This document shows positions 27,247 to 37,545 of a DNA stretch of 64,000 nucleotides, in pieces. Every line of letters starts with the position of its first letter. Position 1 is the stretch's first letter. The notes under the pieces are model-generated. The model ran no database searches and was not told the DNA's origin. It saw nothing but the letters and a program-made list of their open reading frames with translations. The position numbers and the translations under genes are program-made. The stretch spans positions 17,041,616-17,105,615 of the forward strand of contig NC_066856.1 in NCBI RefSeq assembly GCF_001640805.2, in the 5' to 3' direction. The stretch comes from Lates calcarifer. Lineage: Eukaryota; Chordata; Actinopteri; Centropomidae.

Positions 27247-27261
27247 TTTTTTTTTTTTTTT
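27247..27261. repeat. T homopolymer (15)
   Basis: Uninterrupted T run in an intron. Other runs of similar kind are at 31141-31157 (T17), 32455-32476 (T22), 38477-38492 (T16), 41820-41836 (A17) and 60303-60319 (T17). Confidence 0.95.
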
Positions 27262-27425
27262 GTGTGCTAATTGAAGCCCTGGCTAACGCTTTCCAGCCAG
27301 TTCACTTGGCCTCGAGTCAAACTTGTGACTGAAATCCTCTAGTAAAAACAAATTAAAAAGCTATCAGATAATGACAGCAGGTTGTTGTAGTAATAACAAA
27401 GCTTTTTCACAATCATCGACTCATG

Positions 27426-27458
<33 letters not shown>

Positions 27459-27463
27459 CGTGT
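27426..27463. repeat. (GT)n-(GC)n alternating purine-pyrimidine tract
   Basis: About 12 GT units pass without a break into five CG units (27451-27460) and then TGT. The strict purine-pyrimidine alternation over 38 bases is the sequence type that favours Z-DNA. Confidence 0.95.
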
Positions 27464-29579
27464 TTACTGTGCATGTGGCAAGTTTAAATGCCAGCAGCCC
27501 ACGTGAACCGAATTTATCTTAACTTTTCATTCATCCCGCTCCTTTTCTTTCGCACACCTTCTTTCTTTTTCACACCATTCATTTATTTCTAGTCCTCTGC
27601 ACCCTTCCCTCCACTTTTCTTCCCCTTTTCCCACCCTGGTCTTGCCTTCTGTAAACCTCTCACAGTTATAATTTGAGGACATCTGGAGGTACAAATAAAC
27701 AGAGGGCTGGGAGTGTGTGTGCGCTGTGCTGCAGTCAGCAGTGCTTGCAGCAAAACAACAAGAAAAACGATAGAGTAATAAGTGAAGGGAGCTGCAGCCA
27801 GACGCCTGAATTCTTACTGTTTTTTAATGCTTTTCTGGACTGGTGCGGTATTAAAACCCCATAATAAGCAGTGGCCCACTTGTGGGCTCATGGTAAGCAG
27901 CCAACCATTGTTGAAACCCACAAAACATTAATTTAAATTCAAGTAGAAATTGCCAAGATACTAAATATATGAGGCTGAATTTGGCGTTAAAGTGTATAAA
28001 ATATCAATTTGTATATGGTGGCACGACAGGAATAAGGATTATCAAAGTTATTCCAATTAATTCTGAGGATAACAAGAATGTGTATCATCTGTATCAAATT
28101 TCATAACAATCCATGTTGACATCACTGTTTTTGTCACTGGAGTCTGGTAGTGATATATATGTTTATTCATAAACAAAAAGATTCTTACCCTTTAATAAAA
28201 AGCTCTATCTCTGTAGGAATCCTATTCATAATGCTGTCAGACACTTAAAATAACAATCTGAGCCTGTCAGTGACAAAACAAGCACTTTAGTGGACAAATG
28301 GGCATCGGATTACATTGCAGCAGCTGATAGCGGTGGCCGGGTACACTGTTCTTGCTCAATACTGCACCGATTCCAAAGATTATTGTCCCTATCAATCATT
28401 TATACCCCAAAACATGGGAAAATTAAGCCCAGTTTCAAAGAGTTATCCTTTAACACTTTCTAAGTAGCAGTAAACAGAAGGTACAGCTGAGGATAATGAC
28501 AGTATCATTAGTTGTGTAGGTATTTGGTCATAAATCAAAGTACTGGACAAATTAAATATATATATTATACCATGTAAAATAAGATGATTGCAGTAGTTTC
28601 TTGAGGGGAAACAAAAGACGGAAACTGTGTTATGAGTAGAAGAAATAGAGAGTTTTTGTTAAATCATAGTTGTTAAGAATAATGGTGTGGATTCATGGGA
28701 CTCCTCTAAAAAGCAAGCGTAGATTCACCCAAAGCATATTGCACACCAACCTCACACAGTAGCTAGTCCTTTTCAACTTAGTCCTTTTCACATGTTTTTT
28801 TCAGTCTCTTTTTCAGTGCTACTGGATTTGTTGGGTTATTGCTGAAGCGCCAGAATGACAAATCAACCCTCAGCAAACAGAGTTTTTTTTTTCTACTTGG
28901 ACCACCATCTCCACCATACGTGAAATTATTCTGCTGGCCCTGTCTGGGAAATGGGATCCAAGTCAACAGAGAAGCATGAGATAACTGAAATGCATTTTTT
29001 TCTCCTTTCCTCCTCCCAGCCTCGTATCTGCAAATTACCTTTGTGCCTCTTACACTTTATATGTGCTCGATGTTACACCCACCGTTACGGCTCACGCCCG
29101 CTTTTTTCTATTTCTCCCCTTCAGCCCTCCTTCCTGCTCACTCTGTCCCTCTAAATTTCCTCTGGACTCTATCTTGCCCATTTCAAATAGGATTGGGACT
29201 CAATTTGCCATGCTTCATGTCACTTTGCCAGAGAATTCCACAGCTGATATAGACACATCATAAAACTGCAGAATGAGCAAAATATGATTTGTCAAAACTC
29301 CTTCCCTCCTCTTGCTATTTGTCATTTCTGAGATTTGGCTCTTTTGTAACTCTTTGAATCGTCATGAGGGATTGGTGCCGTGGCATTGGGCAGATGGAGG
29401 TGTCAATCAAAAAAAAAGGTGCTGTCGTCAGATTGGTGTTGAGACAAGTAGGTGGTTTCACAGCAGCAAGTGACAGCACCTATTAATTTGGCCATTTAAT
29501 TTTAAGTCCAACAGCGTCAGGCTCCAGCACCTTCAATCTCCCCCTGTCATTCAAAACAAGCCTCTAGCCAGCGGCCACA

Positions 29580-29607
29580 AACACACACACACACACACAC
29601 ACACACA
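29580..29607. repeat. (CA)n microsatellite
   Basis: Uninterrupted AC run of about 14 units. Confidence 0.96.
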
Positions 29608-30254
29608 GAAGAAGCAAAAAGGTTTTTAATCTAAAGCTGAAACTTAGCCTGGTCCCTCCCTGAGAATGCAAGTACCCACTAAGAAGCCTTTAAATCAGCC
29701 AGACTTATACCCTACCACATTTTGAACTGCCACTGCAACATCTTGGCGATACTTAGGGACAGATGTAAGGGTGTGTAAAACGACCACGGTTGCAAATTGG
29801 GTTCTCTTGTCATAAAGTAGAGGCCCAACAGACCCAAATATCCTGGGTAATGGCCAGATTGATCCTCCCTCTGTGAAGCTCGGGATTGAAGGTGGAGGTT
29901 TATGACAGTATTCTCAGTGAGAAATGGACTGCAACAGAGGAATGTGACACCACAGTATAAATTCATGAGTTCTTGCGCTCTCTCTTTTCTCTCTCTCTCA
30001 CCTGAACCTTTGCGCCCGCTGCGAACGCCTGCTCCCATCACAGCTTCAAGAGGGGGATTTTCTTCTCTTTTGACAAGGTCAAACTTGTCTTATACCTCAC
30101 ATATACAGTTTAGTCCTTCACACTTCTCCTCTTGTTTCAAGTTTGCCACGTGGACTAAAGTGCCATATGTGTCAATGCAGTTAGTGACTGAACACTATAT
30201 GACTTTTGTTGATTGAAGGCTTTCTGTTCTTTCTTCTTTTTTAAATTCAATTTA

Positions 30255-30425
30255 AAGGGTCAGTTCACTCAAATTACAATTGCAGCTAGGTTTGGTTTAA
30301 AGGATTCAAGGAGCTTTATTGTCATTCCAACACATGTGAACATGAGGTGAACGAAATAGGTTACTCTGGTCCTGGTGCAAGTATAAAAATACAGTAAGAA
30401 TAACTAAGTATAATATAAGCTAAGA
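30255..30425. repeat. Interspersed fish repeat, TTTATTGTCATTCCAACACA type
   Basis: At 30312-30340 the text 'gctttattgtcattccaaca' then 'catgtgaac', followed by 'gaacgaaataggttactctg' near 30350, follows a common teleost repeat (AGCTTTATTGTCATTCCAC ... GAACGAAATT). Just upstream, 'aaagggtcagttcactcaaa' at 30255 is another phrase often seen in fish repeats. Class not determined. Confidence 0.5.
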
Positions 30426-32217
30426 GGTGCTATAATTATGTAAGCTTTTGCTATCAATACATAGTCATTATTAGCATCAACAGCTGTTTACTTACCAAGA
30501 ACTTCAGCCATTGTCATGTTTCTTATGTTTGAATATTTCACTGTGTAAGCATCATATAGCTTCAAAGAATCAGGACAAGCAGAAAAACATGGAATAAACA
30601 GGGGGAGAAAAACAGTATTTTTTTGCTGTAATTAGGAGAAACTGCCCTTTAAATCACAATCTTTTAAAATCTTGTGCATTTTTATCACACTATCCAGCAT
30701 CAAAGATATTGATCCTCTTGTTTAATTCATGTTACTTAAAGCTTGTCAGGATGATTGACCGCCTCCCTCTGGACACATTAATTGCTGTCTGGCAGTCCCA
30801 CAGCTTAAAATGCGCTGGCAACGACACAGCTTTTGAAAATACTGTGTGGACAGTGACCCGACAACTCCCTGTGCCACCTTACTGTGGCAGCTGCTTCGAC
30901 ACCACCTTCATTTTTATGATGGAGGAAAAGGATTTAGTGAGTGCAGCCCTCCAGAGTAGTTCCAGTCCAGGGAGAGAATCTGGCTTGATAAGTACAGCTC
31001 CTGCACAGTAGCATGAAATGGGAAACCATCCATCATAAATCATGGTGGTGGGGTGACAGAAGGGGATGCGCTGGCACATGTGACTTAATGGGTGTGCTTA
31101 CAATTTTTGCATGAAGACAAAACTAAACTGCAGCATTGAATTTTTTTTTTTTTTTTTACCAGCGCAGTTTGCCATTTATTCAGAAATAAATATCCATAAA
31201 TGCAGCCGCATTTATCCACTAGGTGCCAGTGTTTGTTCTGTTTTGGAAAATTTTGTGTCTGTTTAAAATTTAGCTGCTGAATTGAGAATCTGTGAGTGTT
31301 AGGAGTTGTTGTTATTGTGTTTGCAGCTCTTTGGTTTCACCTTAAATGGCTTTTTTTACATCATGAAAAGCCATTAGTGCAGAAAAGGGGAAAATAAGCT
31401 GAATACTGGAGCAGTTCCATGTCACTGCTTTCCAGGATTCACCCTCAGGGACCCACTGGGGAACATTGCATTCATGCATGATGACATGACAACTTAGTGA
31501 GAATTGTCATTAACTTAATGCAACTGAAGCTGCTCTAAATCCTGCCTTTGTTCTGTTTTGTGATCAGGTTATATCAGGTAATACTGGCCTCTTTTGTCCC
31601 CTGGAGGTTTGTGATGTCCCACTCAGCTGATATCAGACAATCCTTCCCCACAAAAAGAAGATTCTGGCTGGGGACAGGTCTGCCCTCTGCTGTCCAGTTG
31701 CAGCCCGCTGCATTTAACTCTTCAAAGGCTCTTGAAATAATCATATTTAATGCTATCAGTGTATGATCTCAACCGATATGATGGGATGATCTAATAAGGT
31801 GAAACTGCAGAAGGTGTGGGCAAGACAGACCCCCTTGCAGGTCCAGGAAGTATCTTACCACTCATTTGTCCACATTATTAATAACCAGTTTGAAGATGTT
31901 CCACATATTCAGTCCACCTTAAAATGTACTGCATCAGTACCCTCAGGATTTCCTGCAGCTTGACAAATCTTGCTACCCAGGCCTTTTTTTCCTTCCTAAT
32001 CACATCACTACAGCGCCTGAAAATTGAATTGCATTTCTGGGTCCTGTGCCAGAGTCTGAGATGGATTTGATGTGCAGAAACACATGGAAGCATTTTTTTT
32101 TCTTTTATGAAACCTTTCTTGGAAATCAATGGTAAAATATTTTTTGCAGAGCCGCGGCAGAGCAGGAGAGTGTACTATCTGTATGTGGGTTTGCAGCTGA
32201 GTAATCAAGTCATGCAG

Positions 32218-32263
32218 TGCAGGGTGTGTTTTTAATCTTTCTAGATTAAAAACACACCCTGCA
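32218..32263. repeat. Perfect 21-bp inverted repeat with 4-nt loop
   Basis: The left arm at 32218-32238 begins tgcagggtgtg and ends tttaatct. The right arm at 32243-32263 begins agattaaa and ends cacaccctgca, its exact reverse complement. The loop is ttct (32239-32242). Pairing stops outside these points (g at 32217 against g at 32264). The total of 46 nt is shorter than an ordinary pre-miRNA hairpin. Flanks show no obvious target-site duplication. Confidence 0.95.
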
Positions 32264-32814
32264 GACTTCTTTTAGGAAGGTGTCTTAATTGAAAAGTAAA
32301 TCCGAACAGATGTGAGCTGTTTTTGCTGTAGGTAGGTTGGGGATGTATAGGAGGAGGATGTTTGCATTTCATGAGGCTTTAAGCTTCCCTCAGAGAAGTT
32401 TTCTTGTGACTTGTCTGTTACATGGGCTGTGATGAGTGGATGAGTTATTCTGCCTTTTTTTTTTTTTTTTTTTTTTACTCTGTGACACTAAAATCCCAGC
32501 ATGCTCTGCTTGTGTCCTGGGAGGTCATACGAGAGCAAATCAAATTTCAAATTCTGGATCTGTTGTGTGTAAAACAACTCGTCCTGACTGCTAATAAAGC
32601 TGAGTGATGTAGTATCAGACTGGTAGGCTGGACTCAGTCCCTTGCTTTACAAATTCACCAGTTGGTTTTATATTTTGTTACTCTAATTTAACTGGAGTTT
32701 TTCATTGCTAATTTCCACATGCAGAAATTTTTCGAGCAAAAAAGGCCAAGCTGCAGCTTCTCAGATAACACAGAGAATTATAAGGGGCATTTTCACATGT
32801 TTTTTCTCATTTTT

Positions 32815-32900
32815 AAGCAAAACACAAAACAATCACTTGATTAATGAAGAGAGCAATCACCAGATTAATCAGTAATGGAGTTAATTGTTAGTTGCAGCTG
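32815..32900. repeat. Terminal fragment of the ATTAATC fish repeat
   Basis: 'cacttgattaatgaagagag' then 'accagattaatcagtaatgg' and 'gttagttgcagctg' correspond to one end of the family described at 13490-13790. Confidence 0.4.
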
Positions 32901-33480
32901 TTTTCACATGCTTTGCACTGTACAGTATAACTTCAGCTTTAAAAGGCAATTTTATTCTGGTATAAGGTGGCATGAAAGTTCATGAATGAAGCAGCACCTT
33001 CATTTTAATGCACATAAGTTCATTTTAACCAGCTGTGTGTATCATATATTGTTGTGATTGTAAACTCCCATCAGTAAGTTGCTGTATTTGTGGACTTGGT
33101 GGAAGAAAACAACCAACAAGTGAGTATAACTAACTGAAAAAAAGGAGGAGAAATCTCTGTAAAATCTCAGTGTGGAATGTCAGATGGATTAAGTTTCTGA
33201 TTTTATGGTCCACGAACAAAACCTGTCTTCCTGAAAATGTGCCATGCCTGTCAGCTTTTGCTCCACATGGGGGCACTCTTGCTCTCTGCACGACACCCAC
33301 ACAGACCCAAATGGAGGCAAAGATTAAAAAACTAACAGGGATACTTGAGCACACTCTATCTGCAAAGTCATGATAAGTTTTGACCGCAGATCTTTGATAT
33401 CTGATCAGTTAATGTTGCGTTGGGTTGTTCGCAGCTGTGTGGTACATCAGCGGGTGTCTGTGCTCACTTGTAAGGCAAAG

Positions 33481-33846
33481 ACCTATTAGTCCCCGAACGT
33501 TTATCAGCGGTCACTTTTCTTTTCTACCACGAGGGAGGGAAAGAGGGAGACTGGGATATCGCTGAGGCTGGTTCCCTCCGTCTTTCGGGTCCGGATCACG
33601 AGTACTTCATTCAGCCTCCTGTGACCCACACACTCGTTTCGTTTTGTGTCAGTTTCGCATCAAGTTGGGGAAAAGTGTGGGAACTGCGTCGCTGCAGCAT
33701 CTGTGAGACCCGAGCAGTGAGCCTGAAAGTACGTGATGTGAATACTGAACACAGCTTGGACTGATTTTTCTTCTTTTGTTCCAACTGAACCAGAGCATCG
33801 TCTAATCGAATTACTTCAGCCATTACTTATTGACCTTCTCTAACTT

Positions 33847-33882
<36 letters not shown>

Positions 33883-33943
33883 ATTTATTGATTGAGAACA
33901 CAGACTGGCCAAGTTATTCTTTCTTTTTTGACAAATAGTCGAA
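33481..33943 (+). promoter_or_regulatory. dpp6: Promoter and 5' leader region of DPP6-L exon C
   Basis: This stretch precedes the DPP6-L start codon. It is locally CpG-richer than the introns (for example 33495-33545, 33575-33610, 33640-33700), as expected near a promoter, and then passes into an AT-rich leader. A run of 30 T at 33851-33880 ends 63 bases before the ATG. No TATA box is evident and the transcription start cannot be fixed. Assignment is by position and composition. Confidence 0.5.
33851..33880. repeat. T homopolymer (30) just upstream of the DPP6-L start codon
   Basis: Thirty uninterrupted T residues, 63 bases before ATG 33944. Depending on the transcription start it is either in the 5' leader, as poly-U, or in the core promoter. 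Confidence 0.97.
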
Positions 33944-34114
33944 ATGGCGTCATTGTATCAGAGATTCACCGGCAAGATCAACACAAACAAATCCTTCCCC
34001 AACCCTCCAGAGGCGAGCCATCTCCTCGGGCAAGGTGCGGATGGGGAGAGGGCGGTGGAGAGCCAGCGACCCCGGCCTCAGCATCAGCACCGTCGGCACT
34101 GCGAGGACGAGGAT
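33944..34114 (+). CDS. dpp6: DPP6-L first coding exon C (long cytoplasmic N-terminus)
   Basis: The exon has 57 codons from ATG 33944 in a strong start context (G at -3, G at +4), ending in phase 0 at donor GTAAGA (34115). The first 29 residues, starting MASLYQRFTGKINTN and continuing SFPNPPEASHLLG, match from memory the mammalian DPP6 long isoform (INTSRSFPAPPEASRLLG) with few changes. This is the firmest identification here. The rest diverges: a His/Gln/Arg-rich stretch (residues 41-51, QRPRPQHQHRR) ending in acidic CEDED replaces the Gly/Ala-rich mammalian spacer and shortens it. The acidic end would lead into ELVGSNPP from exon 2, outside the window. The product is a type II membrane auxiliary subunit of Kv4 channels, and this exon lies wholly in the cytoplasmic tail. 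Two RE1 sites about 0.75 kb downstream suggest silencing outside neurons. The paralogue (dpp6a or dpp6b) is undetermined. Confidence 0.95.
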
Positions 34115-34841
34115 GTAAGAAACTTACGCTGTCATCACCTTCTCTTTGTCCGCTTAGGACCATTTTCAAATAGCTAAAGCTGAACCAATGCGCTTTTATC
34201 GACAAGAAATACTGATTTTATGGCCAAGAAAAGAATGAGTCTCTTGTACTGTTAATTACAACTCCCTCTTTTAAAGGCAAACTTGTCAAACTTGTACGTC
34301 ATTGCCTCAATTGGCTGGCTTGTCTGTCAATAAATGACGCCCCAGTAACGTCTCTCGTAAAGCAATATATACGCTCAGTGGCGCTGTCTGGTCACTTAAT
34401 AAATCTTACAAATGGCACGTCAGTATTTCTGGCACTACGTGCCATTCTAAGATGCTGATCATGTCACGATCCTGTTTTAAATCAACCTTGAAATGAGATT
34501 CTTAATGTCACTAAAATAAATCGTGACATGCAAAAATCATCCGCTGACCCCCTTTTTTAATGTTTTTATTTCCTCCATACAAGCTCAGAATATGTGCACT
34601 GTCATATCTTGCGTGTTTAAACCAAATGTTGTACTGTCAAACTGCAATGTAATCTGCACAGTATGACTCACACTGTTTGCTTGGCCCAGATGATTGATCT
34701 GTAGAAGGATTTTTTTTCATACATTTCATCGGGGTCACCTTGGTTTTGTATAATGGCGGTATTATAACCCCCGTTCAGTTTAGCCATTCAGAGCACCTGC
34801 CCCACTCCTGAAACGGTGCCAGGTAGGACGAGCTGTGTCGT

Positions 34842-34862
34842 GGCGCTGTCCATGGTGCTGAA
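34842..34862 (-). promoter_or_regulatory. RE1/NRSE element 1 (REST/NRSF binding site)
   Basis: The + strand shows the half-sites GGCGCTGTCC and GGTGCTGAA at canonical spacing. Read on the minus strand this is the RE1 motif beginning TTCAGCACC. Against the consensus as I remember it, 20 of 21 positions agree; the single difference is a central A/T for G/C. REST recruits repressor complexes to such sites in neuronal genes in non-neuronal cells. The position about 730 bp inside the intron after exon C fits control of the DPP6-L promoter. Confidence 0.88.
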
Positions 34863-34890
34863 CACTGACTGACAGGCTTTACCCACTGTT

Positions 34891-34911
34891 GTCGCTCTCC
34901 ATGGTGCTGAA
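34891..34911 (-). promoter_or_regulatory. RE1/NRSE element 2 (REST/NRSF binding site)
   Basis: This second motif starts 49 bases after the first, in the same orientation. It agrees with the remembered consensus at about 18 of 21 positions. It keeps the full GGTGCTGAA half and shares 14 identical bases (TCCATGGTGCTGAA) with element 1, but has two changes in the other half (GTCGCTCTCC). The shared bases suggest local duplication or convergent selection. Confidence 0.75.
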
Positions 34912-36844
34912 ACAGCAAAGTGAGTCCACAGCCTGTTTTGTGAGGCTGCATTTGCTCCAGTCATACAGTACTCTGCTGTCTTTCTTGTGAATACCTTTGC
35001 ATTTCTGAATTCCCCCTCATTTGCTATCATTCTCATCAGTTGTTACGTTTACTGTCCATGCATGACCCTGGGATTGTAAGGATCTATCTCCAAACTGGGT
35101 TGTTTTGAACTGTTGAACTGTTTTCATATCCTGGATAGAAGTTCTCTTTTAATGGTCAAAATAACAGACCCCCAAAATGTATTCAAAGTATACATTATGA
35201 ATATCCTGTCACATTTTAAAAATGGGTTTTCTAGATTTTGTGGATTGCAGATAGAAGTTTCTACAGAAAACAAGGATTTAGTTTTATTTTGCTTTAATAC
35301 TAGAATGTCCATGCATTAATTACTGATGGGAATTATGATCTAGGATATCTGGGCACAGATAACAATTCAGGAACATGTTTTTGATTGAGAGGCTAACATA
35401 CTCTGCTGCATTCGAGATTTTCACGGACAGATCTGAGCTGATGACACAGTTTTGTAATATACAAGGTATAATCAGACATAAATCCAGATAGGAGTATGCT
35501 AGAATTAGCATCAGATTACTCAGTCTTTTCATGATCTTTTAGTTTCAAAAAGCAATGAGTTGACCCAGTGAAGAGCTGCAACTTGATGGGCTTTTCTGTC
35601 ATTTGTATTAATATTATAAAGTAATGATTAGTGTTTTGCAGTTAGAATGTTCTAGAAGCAAGGTAGATGATGACTTTGGAGAGGGAACCTTTTGTTTTTC
35701 AGAGTTACAGGACCATTAGATCATTAAAAAATGTCAAAATAATCCCACACCAGACCTTACGATTCTAGGGTATTTGTTTTCCATTAGGAATCTCAGTATT
35801 AAACATTATACTTAATATATTTAATAAATATATTTATGTGCTTTCATGTTTAAAGTTCTCTCTAGCCAGATATCTGCATCTCATATCTGGATGTGCTACC
35901 TTGTATTGCACACTCCTGTGTGGTACAGTAAGGTGTAGGAGGTAAAACACTGGTTGAGGTGTACATGAATATAACATGAGGTTGATTTATTGACCCATGG
36001 TCTTGTCTTTGTGTTTGTTGGTGCAGAAAACTCCAACATGATCTGAAATCAATGCAAACAGTGATGTATTGTCCCTATTCATCAACCTGAGAACATGCTG
36101 GGGGATAATACTGTGTACAAGAGCTTTGTGAGATATAAAGAGTTTTCAATAAAGACCTGTGCAGTGATTATTGCAGGGCAAAGACAGTAAAAACCCTGTT
36201 CTATTGTTTCATTGGTGCAGTTTTAGCTCTACCCTTTTAACTTAACACAATATATACTGTATCTATATAGAACTCTTATCCAAGTCCTTAGTAGTCCTCT
36301 TTTTTAATGTCAGTCCAAGCTTTTGGAACCCATCCAGCAGAGTCTTTTGTAGGTGACATTTACATCACACTGTGTGGATGAGACCTAAAGCCTACTGGGA
36401 TGAAGAGCTCATCCACTGACTCAGCCTCCCTACAGGGCCACCACACAGCCCTGCTCTGCCACTTCAAAACTTTATCCACCCTTTTCTCCTTCCTTACACA
36501 GCACTTCTCAACCATTGCCGACCGCTACTAGCTTGTAATGCTTGAGATGTCGAGCTCATTACACGCGTTGAACTCATTGTAGGTTTCACTACACTCCCTC
36601 TACCTGTCTCCCTGTCTTTTTGGTTTGCTGCATTTTTGCTTTGCTGTGTGGTTTTCCCTCCAAGATTATAATCACATTTGTAATTAATGCTAAAATATGA
36701 ACCCAGGACTGGAGAAAGTGAGGGGGCAGGTCAAGATTTACTGTCTTGCTGAAGGACACGTGGATGTCGATGGACACCTTCGCTGTGCCAGGTATTGACT
36801 GAGTGAATGGTAGCCTACAATCTAGTTTCCCATGCCAAAACTGG

Positions 36845-37545
36845 CCAGCGGTGGAATGAGTATCCTTAAGTAAAAATGCAGATAAAAAGACTCAAATAAA
36901 GTAAAATCCATGCATTCAAAATCTCACTAAAGTAAAAGCACATGTGTATCATCAGCAAAATGCACCTAAATCATCAAAAATAAAACTCCTGGTTCTGCAG
37001 GCAATTGCTCCTGTGAGTGATATATTATAAATATAAGACATTATTAAACTGTCAACTCTGATGCATCAATGTGTAGGCAGAGTTTCTGGTTGGAGCTGGT
37101 TGAGATGGAGTTACTTTTTTCTACTTTACAGTATATGCAGGTAAAGTGGTTCCCAGCAGGGTCTGGCCCCCTCTTGTGGGTCACAAGATAAATCTGAGGG
37201 GTCATGGGATAAAGACAAATCTGTTTTCTTTTTTTTAAAAATTTTGTTTTTTAAATCTTTGCTTTTGTATGGAACATTGGATAGTTTGACCTCTTTTGGT
37301 ATTGAACGTTTTTTTTAATAAAACCACCTGAGAAGCACAGAAATCAGCCTTTGGCACAGCTGCGAACAACTCATAGACATCTGAAATGTAATAAGGAGCC
37401 CCTGTCTAATGCATCATGTGTTCTAATCATAGCTTGAGTTTTTTTTTGTGCAAGATCTTTATTTGAAAAGTAACTAGTAGCTACTGCTGTCGGAAAAAAA
37501 AATACAGTATTTCCCTCTGAAATATAGTGGAGTAGAAGTATGAAA
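36845..37545. repeat. Composite interspersed fish repeat (AAGTAAAA / GGTTCCCA / CTCTGAAATATAG)
   Basis: The left part has 'cattcaaaatctcactaaag' then 'taaaagcaca' (36912) and 'gatgcatcaatgtgtaggca' (37060). The right end has 'tttccctctgaaatatagtg' then 'gagtagaag' (37511). From memory these are the two ends of one abundant teleost repeat. Between them lies a GGTTCCCA...TCACAAGATAAATCTGAGG segment (37147-37205), like that near 3530, perhaps a nested insertion. The inverted partner of the right end is at 8885. Confidence 0.55.

Larger units (their letters stand above)
24299..33480 (+). other. dpp6: Intron between exons B and C
   Basis: No coding exon recognised. It contains a repeat fragment at 25585-25695, a GT/GC microsatellite at 27426-27463, a CA run at 29580-29607, a fish repeat near 30255-30425, several T homopolymers and the perfect hairpin at 32218-32263. 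I recognise nothing further in 24300-25580, 25700-27240, 27470-29570 and 30430-32200. Confidence 0.7.

Noticed and set aside
32218..32263. Hairpin as a microRNA gene
   Set aside because: The stem of 21 bp with a 4-nt loop is too short for a standard pre-miRNA, and the perfect pairing is atypical. Kept as a structural finding only.
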